Assembly: GCA_010909165.1 (NCBI GenBank) | Contig: VJWM01000134.1 | Coordinates: 62,001-126,000 of the forward strand | DNA: 64,000 nucleotides | Direction: 5' to 3' | From: Anthoceros angustus | Taxonomy: Eukaryota; Streptophyta; Anthocerotopsida; Anthocerotales; Anthocerotaceae | Shown: positions 8,869-19,246 of the stretch, piece after piece | How positions within the stretch are numbered: position 1 is the stretch's first letter | Layout of the letters: each line of letters starts with the position of its first letter | Made by a program: the position numbers and the translations under genes | Notes under the pieces: generated by a model | What the model was told of the DNA's origin: nothing | Databases searched by the model: none | Seen by the model: the letters and a program-made list of their open reading frames with translations, nothing else

Positions 8869-10971
8869 TCAGGCTGGCTGGAACGGGCGAGGACTTATTA
8901 TTATTATGGACTCCTCCTTGAAAATGGCTGTTCTCTCAGCAAATCCTGTGAGTTCCTTGTCAGAGACGCCGGCTCGTCTGTCAAGGAGCTCTGCCTCTGC
9001 CTTCGCAAGAGCTCTGGGCTGCAAAGGGATCCTACACATTTGCGTGTGGGGACCTCAATTGCTGCTGCAACCAGCAGTCCTAAACTAGAGGCTACTAGGA
9101 CGATAATAAAAGGTGGCCAGTCATACTGGTCGAAGAATACCTGTGGCAGGAAGGGCAAGCATCACAAGTTGGGACACGGACTTGTTGGTGAAAGTATGGG
9201 AGTAGAGCTTGCAGAGATACCAGATGCAAGGATTTGGACACGCTAGTGTGCCATCCGTTGCTGCGGATGGCTGCATACACAATCACAGATATGAGTCCAG
9301 ACAAGCAACCGCTAAGGGTTGACATGGGTGTCACTATGCGCTCAGCCCAGTAGCCGGTGAACAGCCCTGACATTATGGGGAGTGCGGATGTGGTTGTCAC
9401 GATGTTGCTCATGAGGAACAGGCTGTTGATATTGTAGCCCTGGGCAAAGGGTGTACACGATAGGAGTCAGTGTTTGTCATCACTTCACCAACAGATCCAA
9501 CAAGCAATGGCATGGTTTGCCTACCCTGCGTGATACCACGAGGCATGGAACCGTTACAACAACCATCAACAGACGGCTCCACATAACGGACTGGTTTCGC
9601 AGAAACACGTCCGCAATGCAGTTTGTGAGCATTTTGTAGAGAATCTCCAGCTGAGTCGCTCGTATAGTGACCCATACCATACCATCTGCAAGTGGACCAC
9701 AAATAAGCTGGGGTTGTGCAATGCACACAAACAAACATGTATATGTTGAGACTACAGACACCAGGTAATGGCGACAGGGACAGTGCCACACCTGGACTCC
9801 ATCGCTGTTCGTAAGCAACGTGAAGAAAATGGTGTTGCCGCACTCATCTGGTCCAGAAGGCACAAACTTCCCAGACCAGGCTGCGATGTACCCACCGAAT
9901 CCAAAAGGAAGCACACAAGAATCACCTAGTACACGGAGCATGAGCCTTTTAAGTGTTCCTGCTTAACCACATTGCCTTTTTCAACCCCAACATCAGATTA
10001 ACATACAAGAGGACATTCATTACCTGGCAAGCTCCCAGAAAGCACCCTGCTTCAACTTTCGGTCGCTGACAGATGCCATATCGCCTCACTGAACGACGAG
10101 GCGGATATCAGGAGATCGGCATAGTGGCAATCGAGGCATACCCTGCACAGTCAGCACGATATGATGGATTATACAGTCTTCCCTGCCGAGAAAGCAAGCC
10201 TTGCTGGCAAGCACACAGAGATTGTGTCCACAAATCGCTTCGCTGAAGAGCAGTTCCGGAGTCAGCGTCCTCCAGCATGTTCAGAATTGGATCCTACAAC
10301 TAGTTCCAAGTGCACCAGACACCGCTATCGTACCTTCCTGACGAAGTCTGTGAAAGACATGACGTTCGGCAGCCTCCTGGTGATGTGGGCGCCAAAGAAA
10401 CCCTGCAACAGAATGGGCAGGCCACAACCCACGGCGTAGCACACAAGCCCCACAATCCCTGCCTCACAGTTGAGCCATGAGTTCATGCTGATCATAGCAG
10501 AGATGAGCAGGCTTTCCTAGCCCCAGCACGCCCGCCACATCCAACCACTCACTCACCATATGCGTAAGCGTAGGATGGGAGGGAGAAAATTGCCCATGGC
10601 CCCATCGCTGCAGCGTAGAAAGAGCCGGCAATCCTGAAAGCTCCAGCTGTTCCCCGTGCTGTCAAGAAGAATTCAGTGGTGTCCTTGCCCTGCATCCACC
10701 AGCCCAAGCGGGACCCTGGTCAGTCACACAGCCAGCCCTTCATGACCTTGCTGGAACCAGACCCGGGCCCGAAACCCACCTCCATCACCTTCCGCTCCTG
10801 CCTGATGATAGCAAACACGAGAGCAAACACCCCGAAGCCCGTTACGGCCACAGAGCACAATACGTAGCTCCACAGAGCAAGCGCGGAAGCCATGGCCACC
10901 CCAGCAAGCGCCTGGCTTGCTGGGACCTCCTGCCATGCTCGGGAAAACGAGAGAGGCAGCTCTTCGTCCAT
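8869..10971 (-). CDS. Sodium:solute symporter family transporter, unit 1
   Basis: Eight exon-like blocks with plausible GT-AG borders (high to low): 10780-10971, 10557-10689, 10334-10516, 10024-10142, 9792-9958, 9489-9685, 9221-9439, 8869-9140. Together they give about 490 codons, slightly short for the family. The chosen start begins MDEELPLSF; an upstream Met at 11067 is possible. Motifs in order: first helix SVAVTGFGVFALVFAIIR; EFFLTARGTAGAFRIAGSFY; GLVCYAVGCGLPIL with SFTDFVRK; DRKLKQGAFW; FGFGGYIAAWSGKFVP; DSLQNALT with VFLRNQSVMWSRLL; GYNINSLFLMSNIVTTTSAL with LSGLISVIVYAAI; last helix PFIIVLVASSLGLLVAA. These fit SSS permeases of the urea/solute type in the plasma membrane. Exon 4 and the helices near it are poorly resolved. 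It differs from seed-plant DUR3 as I know it. Confidence 0.62.
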
Positions 10972-13187
10972 TCCCGCCAGTTCGTATGCGTCAATTCCGA
11001 TTGAAGTTAGCCCTCGCCGCCAAAATCTTGCGCTACGTTGGGGACGTGCAAAAGTGGGTAGATTCACGGTTGCTGGGTCTCTGAACCTTCCAATGCACCT
11101 CTTTGACTTGCTACGTAGCTGTCAGCAACTGCTGAATGCGCAATCCCTGCCCTCTCGCTGCTGGCTTTGGTTTTGTGTTTCCTCCTGCCTGCCCTCAGAC
11201 TCTAACACCCCTCCATCCTCTCCCAGGCCCACCATTGTCTCTCCACACACCTGCCTAACGTCCTCAGCTCGATTCACAAGGACTGGCCCTGGCTTCCCCT
11301 ATCTCACTCCGCGGGCTGTTCCAATGCTCAGCTTCAGGCAAGTCTTCAAGCTCCAACGTAACATAGGTGTGTTAGCTGTGTAGTACCAGGTATGCTCGCG
11401 TTTTGCTCTCAGCTCCCTTCACTCGATCATTGACAATCACTCAAACCAATGAGACAATCACTCAAATCGATGACAATCACCCAAACAAGAATCGCACAAT
11501 CTCAACAGGGGCTGCCCTGTTTTATGCGACTTCTGCTTCTCCGATCCTGCTTGCTTCACATGCCCGCAGAAAGAGGCGTCACAACAGGCTCGATCCGACT
11601 AGCATCTGTCAAACAAGGGCTGCCTAACCCCTGCATTGGCAGCTGCGGCACCAAGGCATTTGTGATACGAATGCCATCACGGATTACGCACCACTGTTTG
11701 GTCCCACCCACACCGTCCTCACATTCGACACAACACGTCCTCACTAGACTCCTCCTAAAATCAGGAGTGAACATATATCATTTCCAACGCAATTCGGGAA
11801 GGACGCTCCCCAAAGTTCAACCCAATTTTGCCAAGAAATCGCAGTAGCTAATCTCGTCGGAGCACATGGCCGGCTAAATCTCAGTTCCCGAGGCCGGGCG
11901 GGATGCACCAACAAGCAGCCACTTCAGCTCCCTGCTCGTTGTGAAGAAAACTTCCTTGGGAGGCCCAGATTCATTCTCCTTCAGTGATCGGCTACTGTGT
12001 CACACCTCCAAATCTCGGCCATGCATATGGGACCACCTGGCACCACAAAACCTGATCCAGGCTACGGTTGAATCTACCTCCCGAGCACGTCTAGGACAGA
12101 TGTTTCCTGGACATGTTGGCCATGTTACTTCACACAGAGGAAGGACGCTCTCGACTCAAGCTTTCCCCAGCTGTTGCTCACCGAGAGCTTTGTCAAATCG
12201 TCCTAGATACAGTTTCAGAGCTAATCTTGGGAAATCGGTCATTGCTATCTGCCATTATTTCCACACTTGTAACTGCTACAGATGATGGCACACAATGACA
12301 GGGTGTCTCCACATCTATTTCCTATTCTACAGACTCTACACTCTACCCTGCAGGCCACTGGACAGATGTTCCAGTTAGTTTGTCAGATCAATTCCTCACC
12401 AACCACAGTGGAGTTGGATTACCCTCAGCATTTCATGATATGCTGCCATTCTTGATCCTGATGTAGTCTTCGGGCCGGAATCAACAGCAAGAATTTGAGC
12501 GCTAGCGTTTCCTACTGAATGATGAGAGTGCTAGGATCGTAGAAAGCGCACGAGGGGTATGAGCCAACCTTTGGAATAAGAGCTCCATCAGAGGTCAACC
12601 CCGTTGACTTAGACTCTTCAAAACTCACTTTGTGACCTCTGACATTCACATACAGTACGAAGGACGAGCTCTCGACTCCATCTTTCCCGATACATGCTCA
12701 GCTGCAGTCAATCTCTCAACGAACGCTTTGCCGATTCGTTTTCAATTTCAGAGCTCACAGACCATGGCCAGGAAATCAATCATTCCAACTTGCCACTGTT
12801 CGCGCACTTGTAACTGCTACAGAAATTGGCACACGGATGACCGTGTGTCTCAAAATTCATCTCCTTAGTCATGATACACACTGCAGGCCCCTGGACAGTG
12901 GATGCCACAACTTGCTGCTGCTGCCGCCAGCCAATGTTCACAACGGTGAACTCGTTCGCGGGATCTTCTTCAAATCCTTTGAGTAGCGAGCAGCGGCCCA
13001 TGGCCATGGCAATGGAGAAGAAGCAATGCAATGTACAAGAATTCAAGAGTTCTGCGACATGGTATGAAAAGCCAGCACCTTACATAGTGGCCACTAGCCA
13101 CACTGGTGACAACCAGTGTCACCTATTGCATACTTGCCTTCTCATCCTCCTAACATTGAGCAGCAGAAATCGATCCATCAAGGACAG
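10972..13187. other. 2.2-kb gap between symporter 5' end and TLP-B 3' end, unit 1
   Basis: No gene recognised. At 11432-11490 lie three near-copies of GACAATCACTCAAA with ~20-bp spacing, about 460 bp upstream of the symporter start. A diverged duplicated block of roughly 150-190 bp occurs at 12165-12310 and 12655-12850, both ending CACTTGTAACTGCTACAGA. The first block also matches, inverted, the PPR remnant at about 7400-7435. An imperfect hairpin, CACTGGTGACAACCAGTG, is near 13100. The plus-strand frames here keep no family motif. Confidence 0.5.
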
Positions 13188-14065
13188 AAGATGACATTGT
13201 AGTTGGTGCCGTGGGGGCAAGTGAAGGTGGAGGTGGCGTCGTCGAAGTTGTAGCTGTAGGAGGAGGGCAGGCGGCCTTGAACAGGCGGGTGCCGTCCGAG
13301 GGGCCTCGGCCGGCGGTGCCGTCGGTATTGATGCAGGAGAGCGCGCCGGAGGGCAGGCTCAGCAGCTGGTTGTTGGCGCCGCAGAAGGAGGGATGTCGGG
13401 GATGGAGCAGGAAGGTGCGCCGCAGCCGCTGGCGACGGGCTGGATCTTGAGGCCGATGGTGTAGGCGTTCACGTTGCTCACGTCGTAGAAGTCGGTGGGG
13501 CTTGCCAGGTTGAATTCAGCCAAATCGGCCAGGTTCTTGTCGTTGGCGGCGGCAGGGTTTCCTCCGGGCGCCACGCACTGCCCTCGCACCGACGCCCATA
13601 TGCTCGCGGACGGCCAGCTGCAAGCGGACCCGAAGTCCAGGGTCTGCGACTGGCCCGCAGCCAGCTGGAACTGCGCGACAGGGTCGGCCCTGGATTGCAC
13701 GCAGCTGGTGATGGAGTAGGGGCACTGGTTCTGTATCTGCACGTAGCACCCTGCGCTTTCATCCACCATTCCACACATTCAAACAAACAAACATGTTAAG
13801 AACGTTTGAGGGCACAAGTTCTAGTTAATCCTCTAGACCTCAAAATGACAATGAATAATGTAATATATGCTTCATCAATCTGCACAAAGCAAGTAGATGA
13901 CTGCATATAACTCAACATGAGAATGAATAATGTAATACATGCTTCATCAATCTGCACAAAGCAAGTAGATGATCGCATATAAGCTGCGAGATGCACCTTG
14001 CACGGTCATCAAGCTAGTTGCCACCAGACCAGAAGAACCCACACCGTATTGGATCCGCTGGCCAT
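13188..14065 (-). CDS. Thaumatin-like (PR-5) protein TLP-B, unit 1, frame broken
   Basis: Minus-strand paralogue of TLP-A. Exon 1 (13997-14065) starts [12 protein letters not shown] and encodes a signal peptide; it is about 7 bases short compared with TLP-A's 76. The intron is 13751-13996 and exon 2 is 13188-13750, in the same phase-1 position as TLP-A. Exon 2 is open from [16 protein letters not shown] through [20 protein letters not shown] to SCSIPDI; there a missing G breaks the frame. Unlike TLP-A it keeps the two bases after VAPG. The C-terminal NYNVIFCP is present before the stop at 13188. It is convergent with TLP-A and about 6 kb away, with the symporter between. Confidence 0.78.
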
Positions 14066-14138
14066 CTTGTAGTAGAATCGTACCGTCTGTGGAAGCATGT
14101 GCATGTGTGGGACATCAATAAATTAAGAGTTGTGTAAA

Positions 14139-14640
14139 TATCATGTTCAAGTACAATAGATAAACCTAAAACACTAACCTATAGAAAAATGATGACGTTG
14201 AGATGATACTTGAACTTCTTTTAGTATACTCACACATATATAGGCAAAGTAAGAACACGTGGGTTCGACATATTTTGCTCTCTCTCGATGATGGCTCTAA
14301 AAGTTTCTTTTAATGTGTTTAATGTAATTGAAGGGACACCGACTCTTGATGAATCCCTTAAGAGTCTACAAGGTTAGTTGAACTATAACATTATTCACAA
14401 CAAGGCCATTATTACCGATTAATGCTACTACATACATGAAGACAGCTCTTGCAAATGAAGTACTCTTGGCGCAATTGTGGGTCACGGTGTTCGAGAAAGC
14501 ATAAATTATAGGCTATCACCCCAATTGAACCGGCAGCAATTGCGGTGTCACTCCACAGACTAACAATTACGGATTGTTGATCAATCCAACTCGGATTGTT
14601 GATCAATCCAACTTTAGATTGTTGATCAATCCAAGCGATA
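14139..14640. promoter_or_regulatory. ~480-bp block upstream of TLP-B, also found upstream of PLATZ
   Basis: This block, 5' of TLP-B on the minus strand, is about 85-90% alike by eye to 19575-20010, which lies 5' of the PLATZ gene. Shared words include CCTAAAACACTAACCTATAG, GAACACGTGGGTTCGACATA (with ACACGTGG, a G-box-like core, here) and AATCCCTTAAGAGTCTACAA. The far end holds three copies of GGATTGTTGATCAATCC-like words at 14571-14587, 14593-14609 and 14616-14632, each with the 8-bp palindrome TTGATCAA. It may be a shared promoter or a small inserted repeat; the sequence alone cannot decide. Confidence 0.5.
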
Positions 14641-15000
14641 GATGAGCGGATAGATTCAATTAGCCACAACTCATGTACACAAAACTCCTTCTTCATGAAG
14701 GCAGCTTCAACGTGTGCAACAGCAAAGCTGACAAAAATGCCCCAACACTTGTAATGAAAACAAAAACCATGTGAGATTCCTATAAAGCTCAGGCGCTCGA
14801 GTCCTATCATGCGTTGTAGTAGTACTGCACTCAGCACATAATTTAGGTTGTCACCACGTCACTGGAACCGCCCTATAAGACCATAGTGCCCTCCAACACT
14901 CCCGGGCAAATTAAGCAAGCACATGCTATATAACATAGTCCGATCCTGCATATCGAGAACCTTCCCAAACATCTCACAGTCACATTCACCGGACCAGTAC

Positions 15001-15300
15001 CTGGGGCAGTGGTTCTGTATCTACACGTAGCACCCTGCACTTTCGTCCACCATCCCACACAAACAACCAAACAAACAAAGAAATAAACAAACAGGTTAGA
15101 ACGTTTATGCGCACAAGTTTTAGTCAATCCTCTAGAGTTCGTGGATCGATTCAATAATGTATGCTTCATCAATGCGGAAGCAAGTAGTCGATGTAATGCA
15201 GTCGGTGGCTTAGATAATTGCGAGATGCACGGTGTGGCCATCGCTGCCACGAGCGCTAATACAAGAACCCAGCTGCGTTGGAACTAGATCCACTAGCCAT
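15001..15300 (-). pseudogene. Truncated thaumatin-like gene TLP-C, unit 1
   Basis: Exon 1 (about 15231-15300) starts MASGSSSNAA, then an indel leads to a stop. Only the first ~34 bases of exon 2 survive (15001-15034), beginning GCYV and then a TAG where TLP-A has Gln, followed by IQNHCP. The rest of the PR-5 domain is absent. Further upstream a TATATAAGC-like TATA box (15452-15459 on minus) and a leader resembling TLP-A's (CACCGTCTTC, CTCATCTCCACCGCACT) remain. It is a 5' remnant of a third paralogue. Confidence 0.7.
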
Positions 15301-16335
15301 CTCGATAGAATCGAAGAAAGTCTCAGGAGTATGTGCCTCCTAGGAGTCGAGCATGTCTTTGTGGTGGGCGATCGGAAAGTACGTAGCTAGTGCGGTGGAG
15401 ATGAGAGCAAAAAGTTTGAAGACGGTGAGCCATCATTGCCTCTGCTGCGAGCTTATATGGGCGCTGCAGTCAATGGGTGGTGGCGACTGCAGATCTAGAT
15501 GGGAAGGGTGAGTAGGTATCCATGGTTTGCATCGATATCACCACTTCTTTCCAAGTTCCGCAACCTCTTTCACCAACTGAGAGCCGCTCATGTCGGCTCT
15601 CTTTCCATCTCATTATCCACATGTTCACGATCTCTGAGAACCAGTCCCGAGGCCACTTGTCTGAAGCCAAGCGAGGCCTTGTCTCCGAACCCCTGTCGTC
15701 CAAAGCAAAGGGAAAATAGTTTCATACGTATGCAAATTGTACTTGTTATGCAAATGGTTAAAACCGATTTTCACTCTTTTCCTTGGAAAATTTTAAATAT
15801 TTGTAGTAGTTTCTCACAAGACACCTTATCTATATATAGCAATCTACTACAACAATTATTGCAAATGAGCTTCGACAACTCTTTATAATTCAGCTAACAT
15901 GACAAGTCTACACTTTAGTAGCTCTTACAATGTTGATTACAACAACAATTTGGAATGACAATCACGAAGATACCGATAAGCGTCGTTTTTAATAGTTTTG
16001 AGGCAACATATTACTATTATATTCAACCAATTGAGAGGCTTGTCAATGAGATGTTTATCCTCCAACGTTCTCTACATCAACCGCATGCTATTGTTGTTTT
16101 GTTGTGAACTTTGTCACTTAAAGGATTACAAATAGTGCCCGTATAAACTACGTGGTCAATGTTGTCGGTGTCTGAGGTCCAATGTTGAGCAGGTGATTGT
16201 CATTTACAAAATTGTAGGAAATCTTGGACTAGGTTGAATACCAATTTCGGATGCGTTGTGGGAGATTTGCGCACGACTAGATTGCATTAAAATTTGAATG
16301 ATCTATGATTAGTGCTAAAGTCGCATCCAAGATAA
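15301..16335. other. TLP-C upstream and AT-rich spacer, unit 1
   Basis: The TLP-C promoter remnant lies at about 15420-15560. A hairpin with 8-bp arms, GAGAGCCG (15589-15596) and CGGCTCTC (15604-15611), has a 7-base loop and recurs in every unit. From 15700 to 16330 the DNA is AT-rich with no recognised gene. Short frames here contain no family motif. Confidence 0.5.
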
Positions 16336-16373
16336 TTGCTTCAAATACATCACCATGAAATTAATCACCTACA

Positions 16374-18640
16374 CTACAAGAGAGGAAATGAAAAGGAAAA
16401 GAACAATAAATCTAGTACCTCCTTTTGGTGGGAGAGCATATTCCATCCGGAGGAGGTATGTTGTCGAGGAGGTATAATCAGGTTGGCGGGTCGTCTATTC
16501 TTGAACATGGGAGGACGCACAATTGGCGTAGGAGGTATAATCGCCCTAGGTGGTATAATAGGCATAGGAGTTACAATTTGTCAATGAAGTACCATAAATC
16601 AGTGTTAAAATCACATGCAAATTTGCTCCAAGGTACTTCTGCCATGAAACTAGTCTCTCCTAGAATGAGGGAGGCCTATAGAAAAAATAAAAATAAACAA
16701 AAAAAGGAACTTAAGTGTACCTATTTCTAGATCTTGATCTGAGAACTCGCATGCTCGCTGGTGCAAGAGGTACATTCGACCTGGAAGATATCATATGTTA
16801 GTATAGAGATCACATCCAAGTTTGCTTCAATTGTTGCCATGAAACTAAGGGTGGAGGCACCCTTTACATTTGTCTTGTCGACCTTTCCGGAGATACATCG
16901 TTCGCCCATGACACTCTAGCCCTCCTTCTACACGATGGCACGTTGATCTCTGTCTGTTAATCCTTGCCACAGCGGTCAAATCTCTGCCGTCCGGGTGGTA
17001 CAATGCATAGGAAGCACAATCGACCTAGAAGGTTCATTCGGCGAGAGAAGGTTCATTCGGCGGAAAACATTCATTTGGTGCGAGAAGGTTCATCCGGTGA
17101 AGGTTCATTCGTGGTGAAAGTACATTTTGCCTACGGATATGATCCCCTATGAGATACCATAGATCGGTGTTAAAATCACATGCAAGTTTACTTCAACCAC
17201 ACGAAACTAATCATGAGCTGCAATAAGAAAGGCTCAAGAAAGAAAAAATGAAAAGAAACTTGTGTGCTTGATCCGAGAACTCGCGAGCTCGCTAGTGAAG
17301 GAGTTATATTCGACCTGGAAGGTATCGTATGTTAGTGTAGAATCACGGCAAAGTTTGCTTCAATTGTTGCCATGAAACTAAGGGTGCAGATACCCTTTAA
17401 ATTTATCTTGTCAACCTTTGTGGAGAGACGTTGTTTGCCCATGACACTCTTGCCCTCTTGCTACGTGATGGCACAGTTGATCCCTGTCCTGTTGATCCTT
17501 GCCCTCTTGTAGTCAAATCAACCGCCGGCGCCGCCACAGGTGGTACAAGCAATGTAGTAGGCACAATCGACGTAGAAGGTTCATTTGGTAGAGAAGGTTC
17601 GTTCGGTGGAGAAGGTTCATTCGTGCGAAGGTTCATCCGGCAGTGAAGGTTCATTCGGTGGTGAAAGTACATTTTGCCTACCGGATATGATCCCCCTATG
17701 AGATACCATAGATCAGTGTTAAAATCACATGCAAGTTTACTTCAACCGCTGCCCTGAAACTAATCATGAGCTGCAATAAGAAAGGCTCAAGAAAGAAAAA
17801 ATGAAAAAGAAACTTGTACTGGCCACTGCTTGATCTGAGAACTCGCGAGCTCGCTAGTGAAGGAGTTATATTCGACGAAGGTATCGTATGTTAGTGTAGA
17901 ATCACGGCAAAGTTTGCTTCAATTGTTGCCATGAAACTAAGGGTATATACCCTTTAAATTTATCTTGTCAACCTTTGTGGAGAGACGTTGTTTGCCCATG
18001 ACACTCTTGCCCTCTTGCTACGTGATGGCAGTTGATCCACTGTCTGCTGATCCTTGCCCTCTTGTAGTCAAATCAACCACGCCGCCACGAATTGGTACAA
18101 GCAATGTAGTAGGCACAATAGAAGGTTCATTTGGTAGAGAAGGTTCGTTCGGTGGAGAAGGTTCATTGGTGCGAGAAGGTTCATTGTAAAGCGCATTTAG
18201 CGCAGATACAATCCCCTCAGATACCATAGATCAATGTTAAAATCACATGCAAGTTTACTTCAAGCACCGGAGCCCTTAACCTAATCATGACCTGCAATGA
18301 GGAAGGCTTAGGAAAGGGAAAAAAAGAAAGAAAAAATGAAAAAGAAACTTGTACCGGCCATTGTTTGATCTAAGAATTCGCAAGCTCGTTGGTGTAGGAG
18401 GTATATTCGACCTGGAAGATATTATATATTAGCACATGTGCAGAGATCATATATCCAAGTTTGCTTCAATTGTTGCCAAGAAAATAAGGGAGCAGGAACC
18501 CTTTGTCTTGTCGACCTTTCTGGAGGTACATTGTTTGTCGATGACACTCTTGCCCTTCTGCTATGCGACAGCGCAGTTGATCCCTGTCCTTGTGATCTTT
18601 GCCCTATTGCAGGCGAATCAACCGGTGCCACCACTCTCTC
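16374..18640 (-). repeat. Tandem ~545-bp modules forming the 3' part of the PLATZ gene, unit 1 (4 copies)
   Basis: A TGTCTTGTCGACCTTT-type anchor occurs at 16871, 17404, 17961 and 18504, so modules are 533, 557 and 543 bp apart. Each module has a conserved ~200-bp exon-like part and an AT-rich intron-like part. On minus the exon-like part reads NEPSPPNEPSLPNEPS, then TTRGQGST and SKRARVSWANNVS; the NEPS run comes from a 15-bp GAAGGTTCATTCGGN repeat. The lowest block (16374-16565) reads MPIIPPRAIIPPTPIV and could be a last exon. The module nearest the zinc-finger exon carries SRRARVSSTNNV. The direction of coding is inferred from continuity with PLATZ. Confidence 0.65.
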
Positions 18641-19246
18641 ATCAAGGTTGTTAAGATTTTTTATAAGAACCAATCCTTCATATTCGCGACTTCTTACAGC
18701 TATGACCTTGCAATTAATGCTGCAAAACCAATCCGTGGTCACCAGTTTTGTTCTGCATCACATGTTTTGCACACTAATTCTTTCCCATTTGGTTTTCCTT
18801 CTTGATTCCCAAGAAATATACTTCATAATTATTAGATCGACAAATACGGATATGCGAAGATCAATACTTCAAGTATGTCCGCATTTTAAAATGGTGAAGG
18901 ATGCCCTATGAACATCTTCGTAGATGAAGAATTCGATGACTGCATGATTTTGTTGTACTCCTATGGTACAAAGCGGTCCTTCACGACAAGTAACACAATA
19001 TTTTGCAAATTCAGATCTTTCTTATTGAGTTTAGCTCCATCTCGCTCCATGATATCTGCAAGGCCTTTGCTCCGCCTTTCATGACTTTCGGGGTCTAGGT
19101 TTGGTTGGAAAATATGCATCTCTATTGTTCACCAAATCTACGATCCAATGTGTAAGCACAAGGTCACGTGAATCATCATTCCTTACATATGAGGCATCAT
19201 TTGTGAGTTCTTCCTCTGTTTCACTATCACGTGCTTCAGCCTCCAT
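18640..19246 (-). CDS. PLATZ-type zinc-finger transcription factor core, unit 1
   Basis: A start at 19246 gives an acidic N-terminus (MEAEARDSETEEEL) and LTHWIVDLVNNRDAYF. Downstream come CRYHGA, KYCVTCREGPLC, HAGHRILHLRRCSYRA and ENADILIAESIDLR, then FCSINCKVIAVRSREYEG. This order of C-x2-H, C-x2-C, C, H-x2-H and a late FCSxxCK is that of plant PLATZ proteins, nuclear AT-rich-DNA-binding repressors. The usual second Cys after PLCTI reads Gly here. Small indels split the frame at CRYHGA and before FCSINC, where an intron may also lie. The 3' coding region continues into the module array below 18640. Confidence 0.62.

Noticed and set aside
11449-11847. 132-codon plus frame upstream of the symporter
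   Set aside because: No motif, no codon bias seen, overlaps short repeats; its conservation between units only reflects recent duplication.
11941-12298. ~119-codon plus frame in the symporter-TLP-B gap
   Set aside because: Open in units 2 and 3 but split in unit 1; no recognisable domain, and the DNA is part of a diverged block pair.
14571-14632. CRISPR-like short repeats
   Set aside because: Only three 17-bp words with 5-6-bp gaps in eukaryotic DNA with introns; no spacers and no cas genes.
18438-18911. Plus-strand frame with LVDLSGGTLFVDDTLALLL as a coding exon
   Set aside because: The motif looks protein-like, but the minus strand continues the PLATZ zinc domain through the same DNA; no plus-strand start or neighbouring exon was found.
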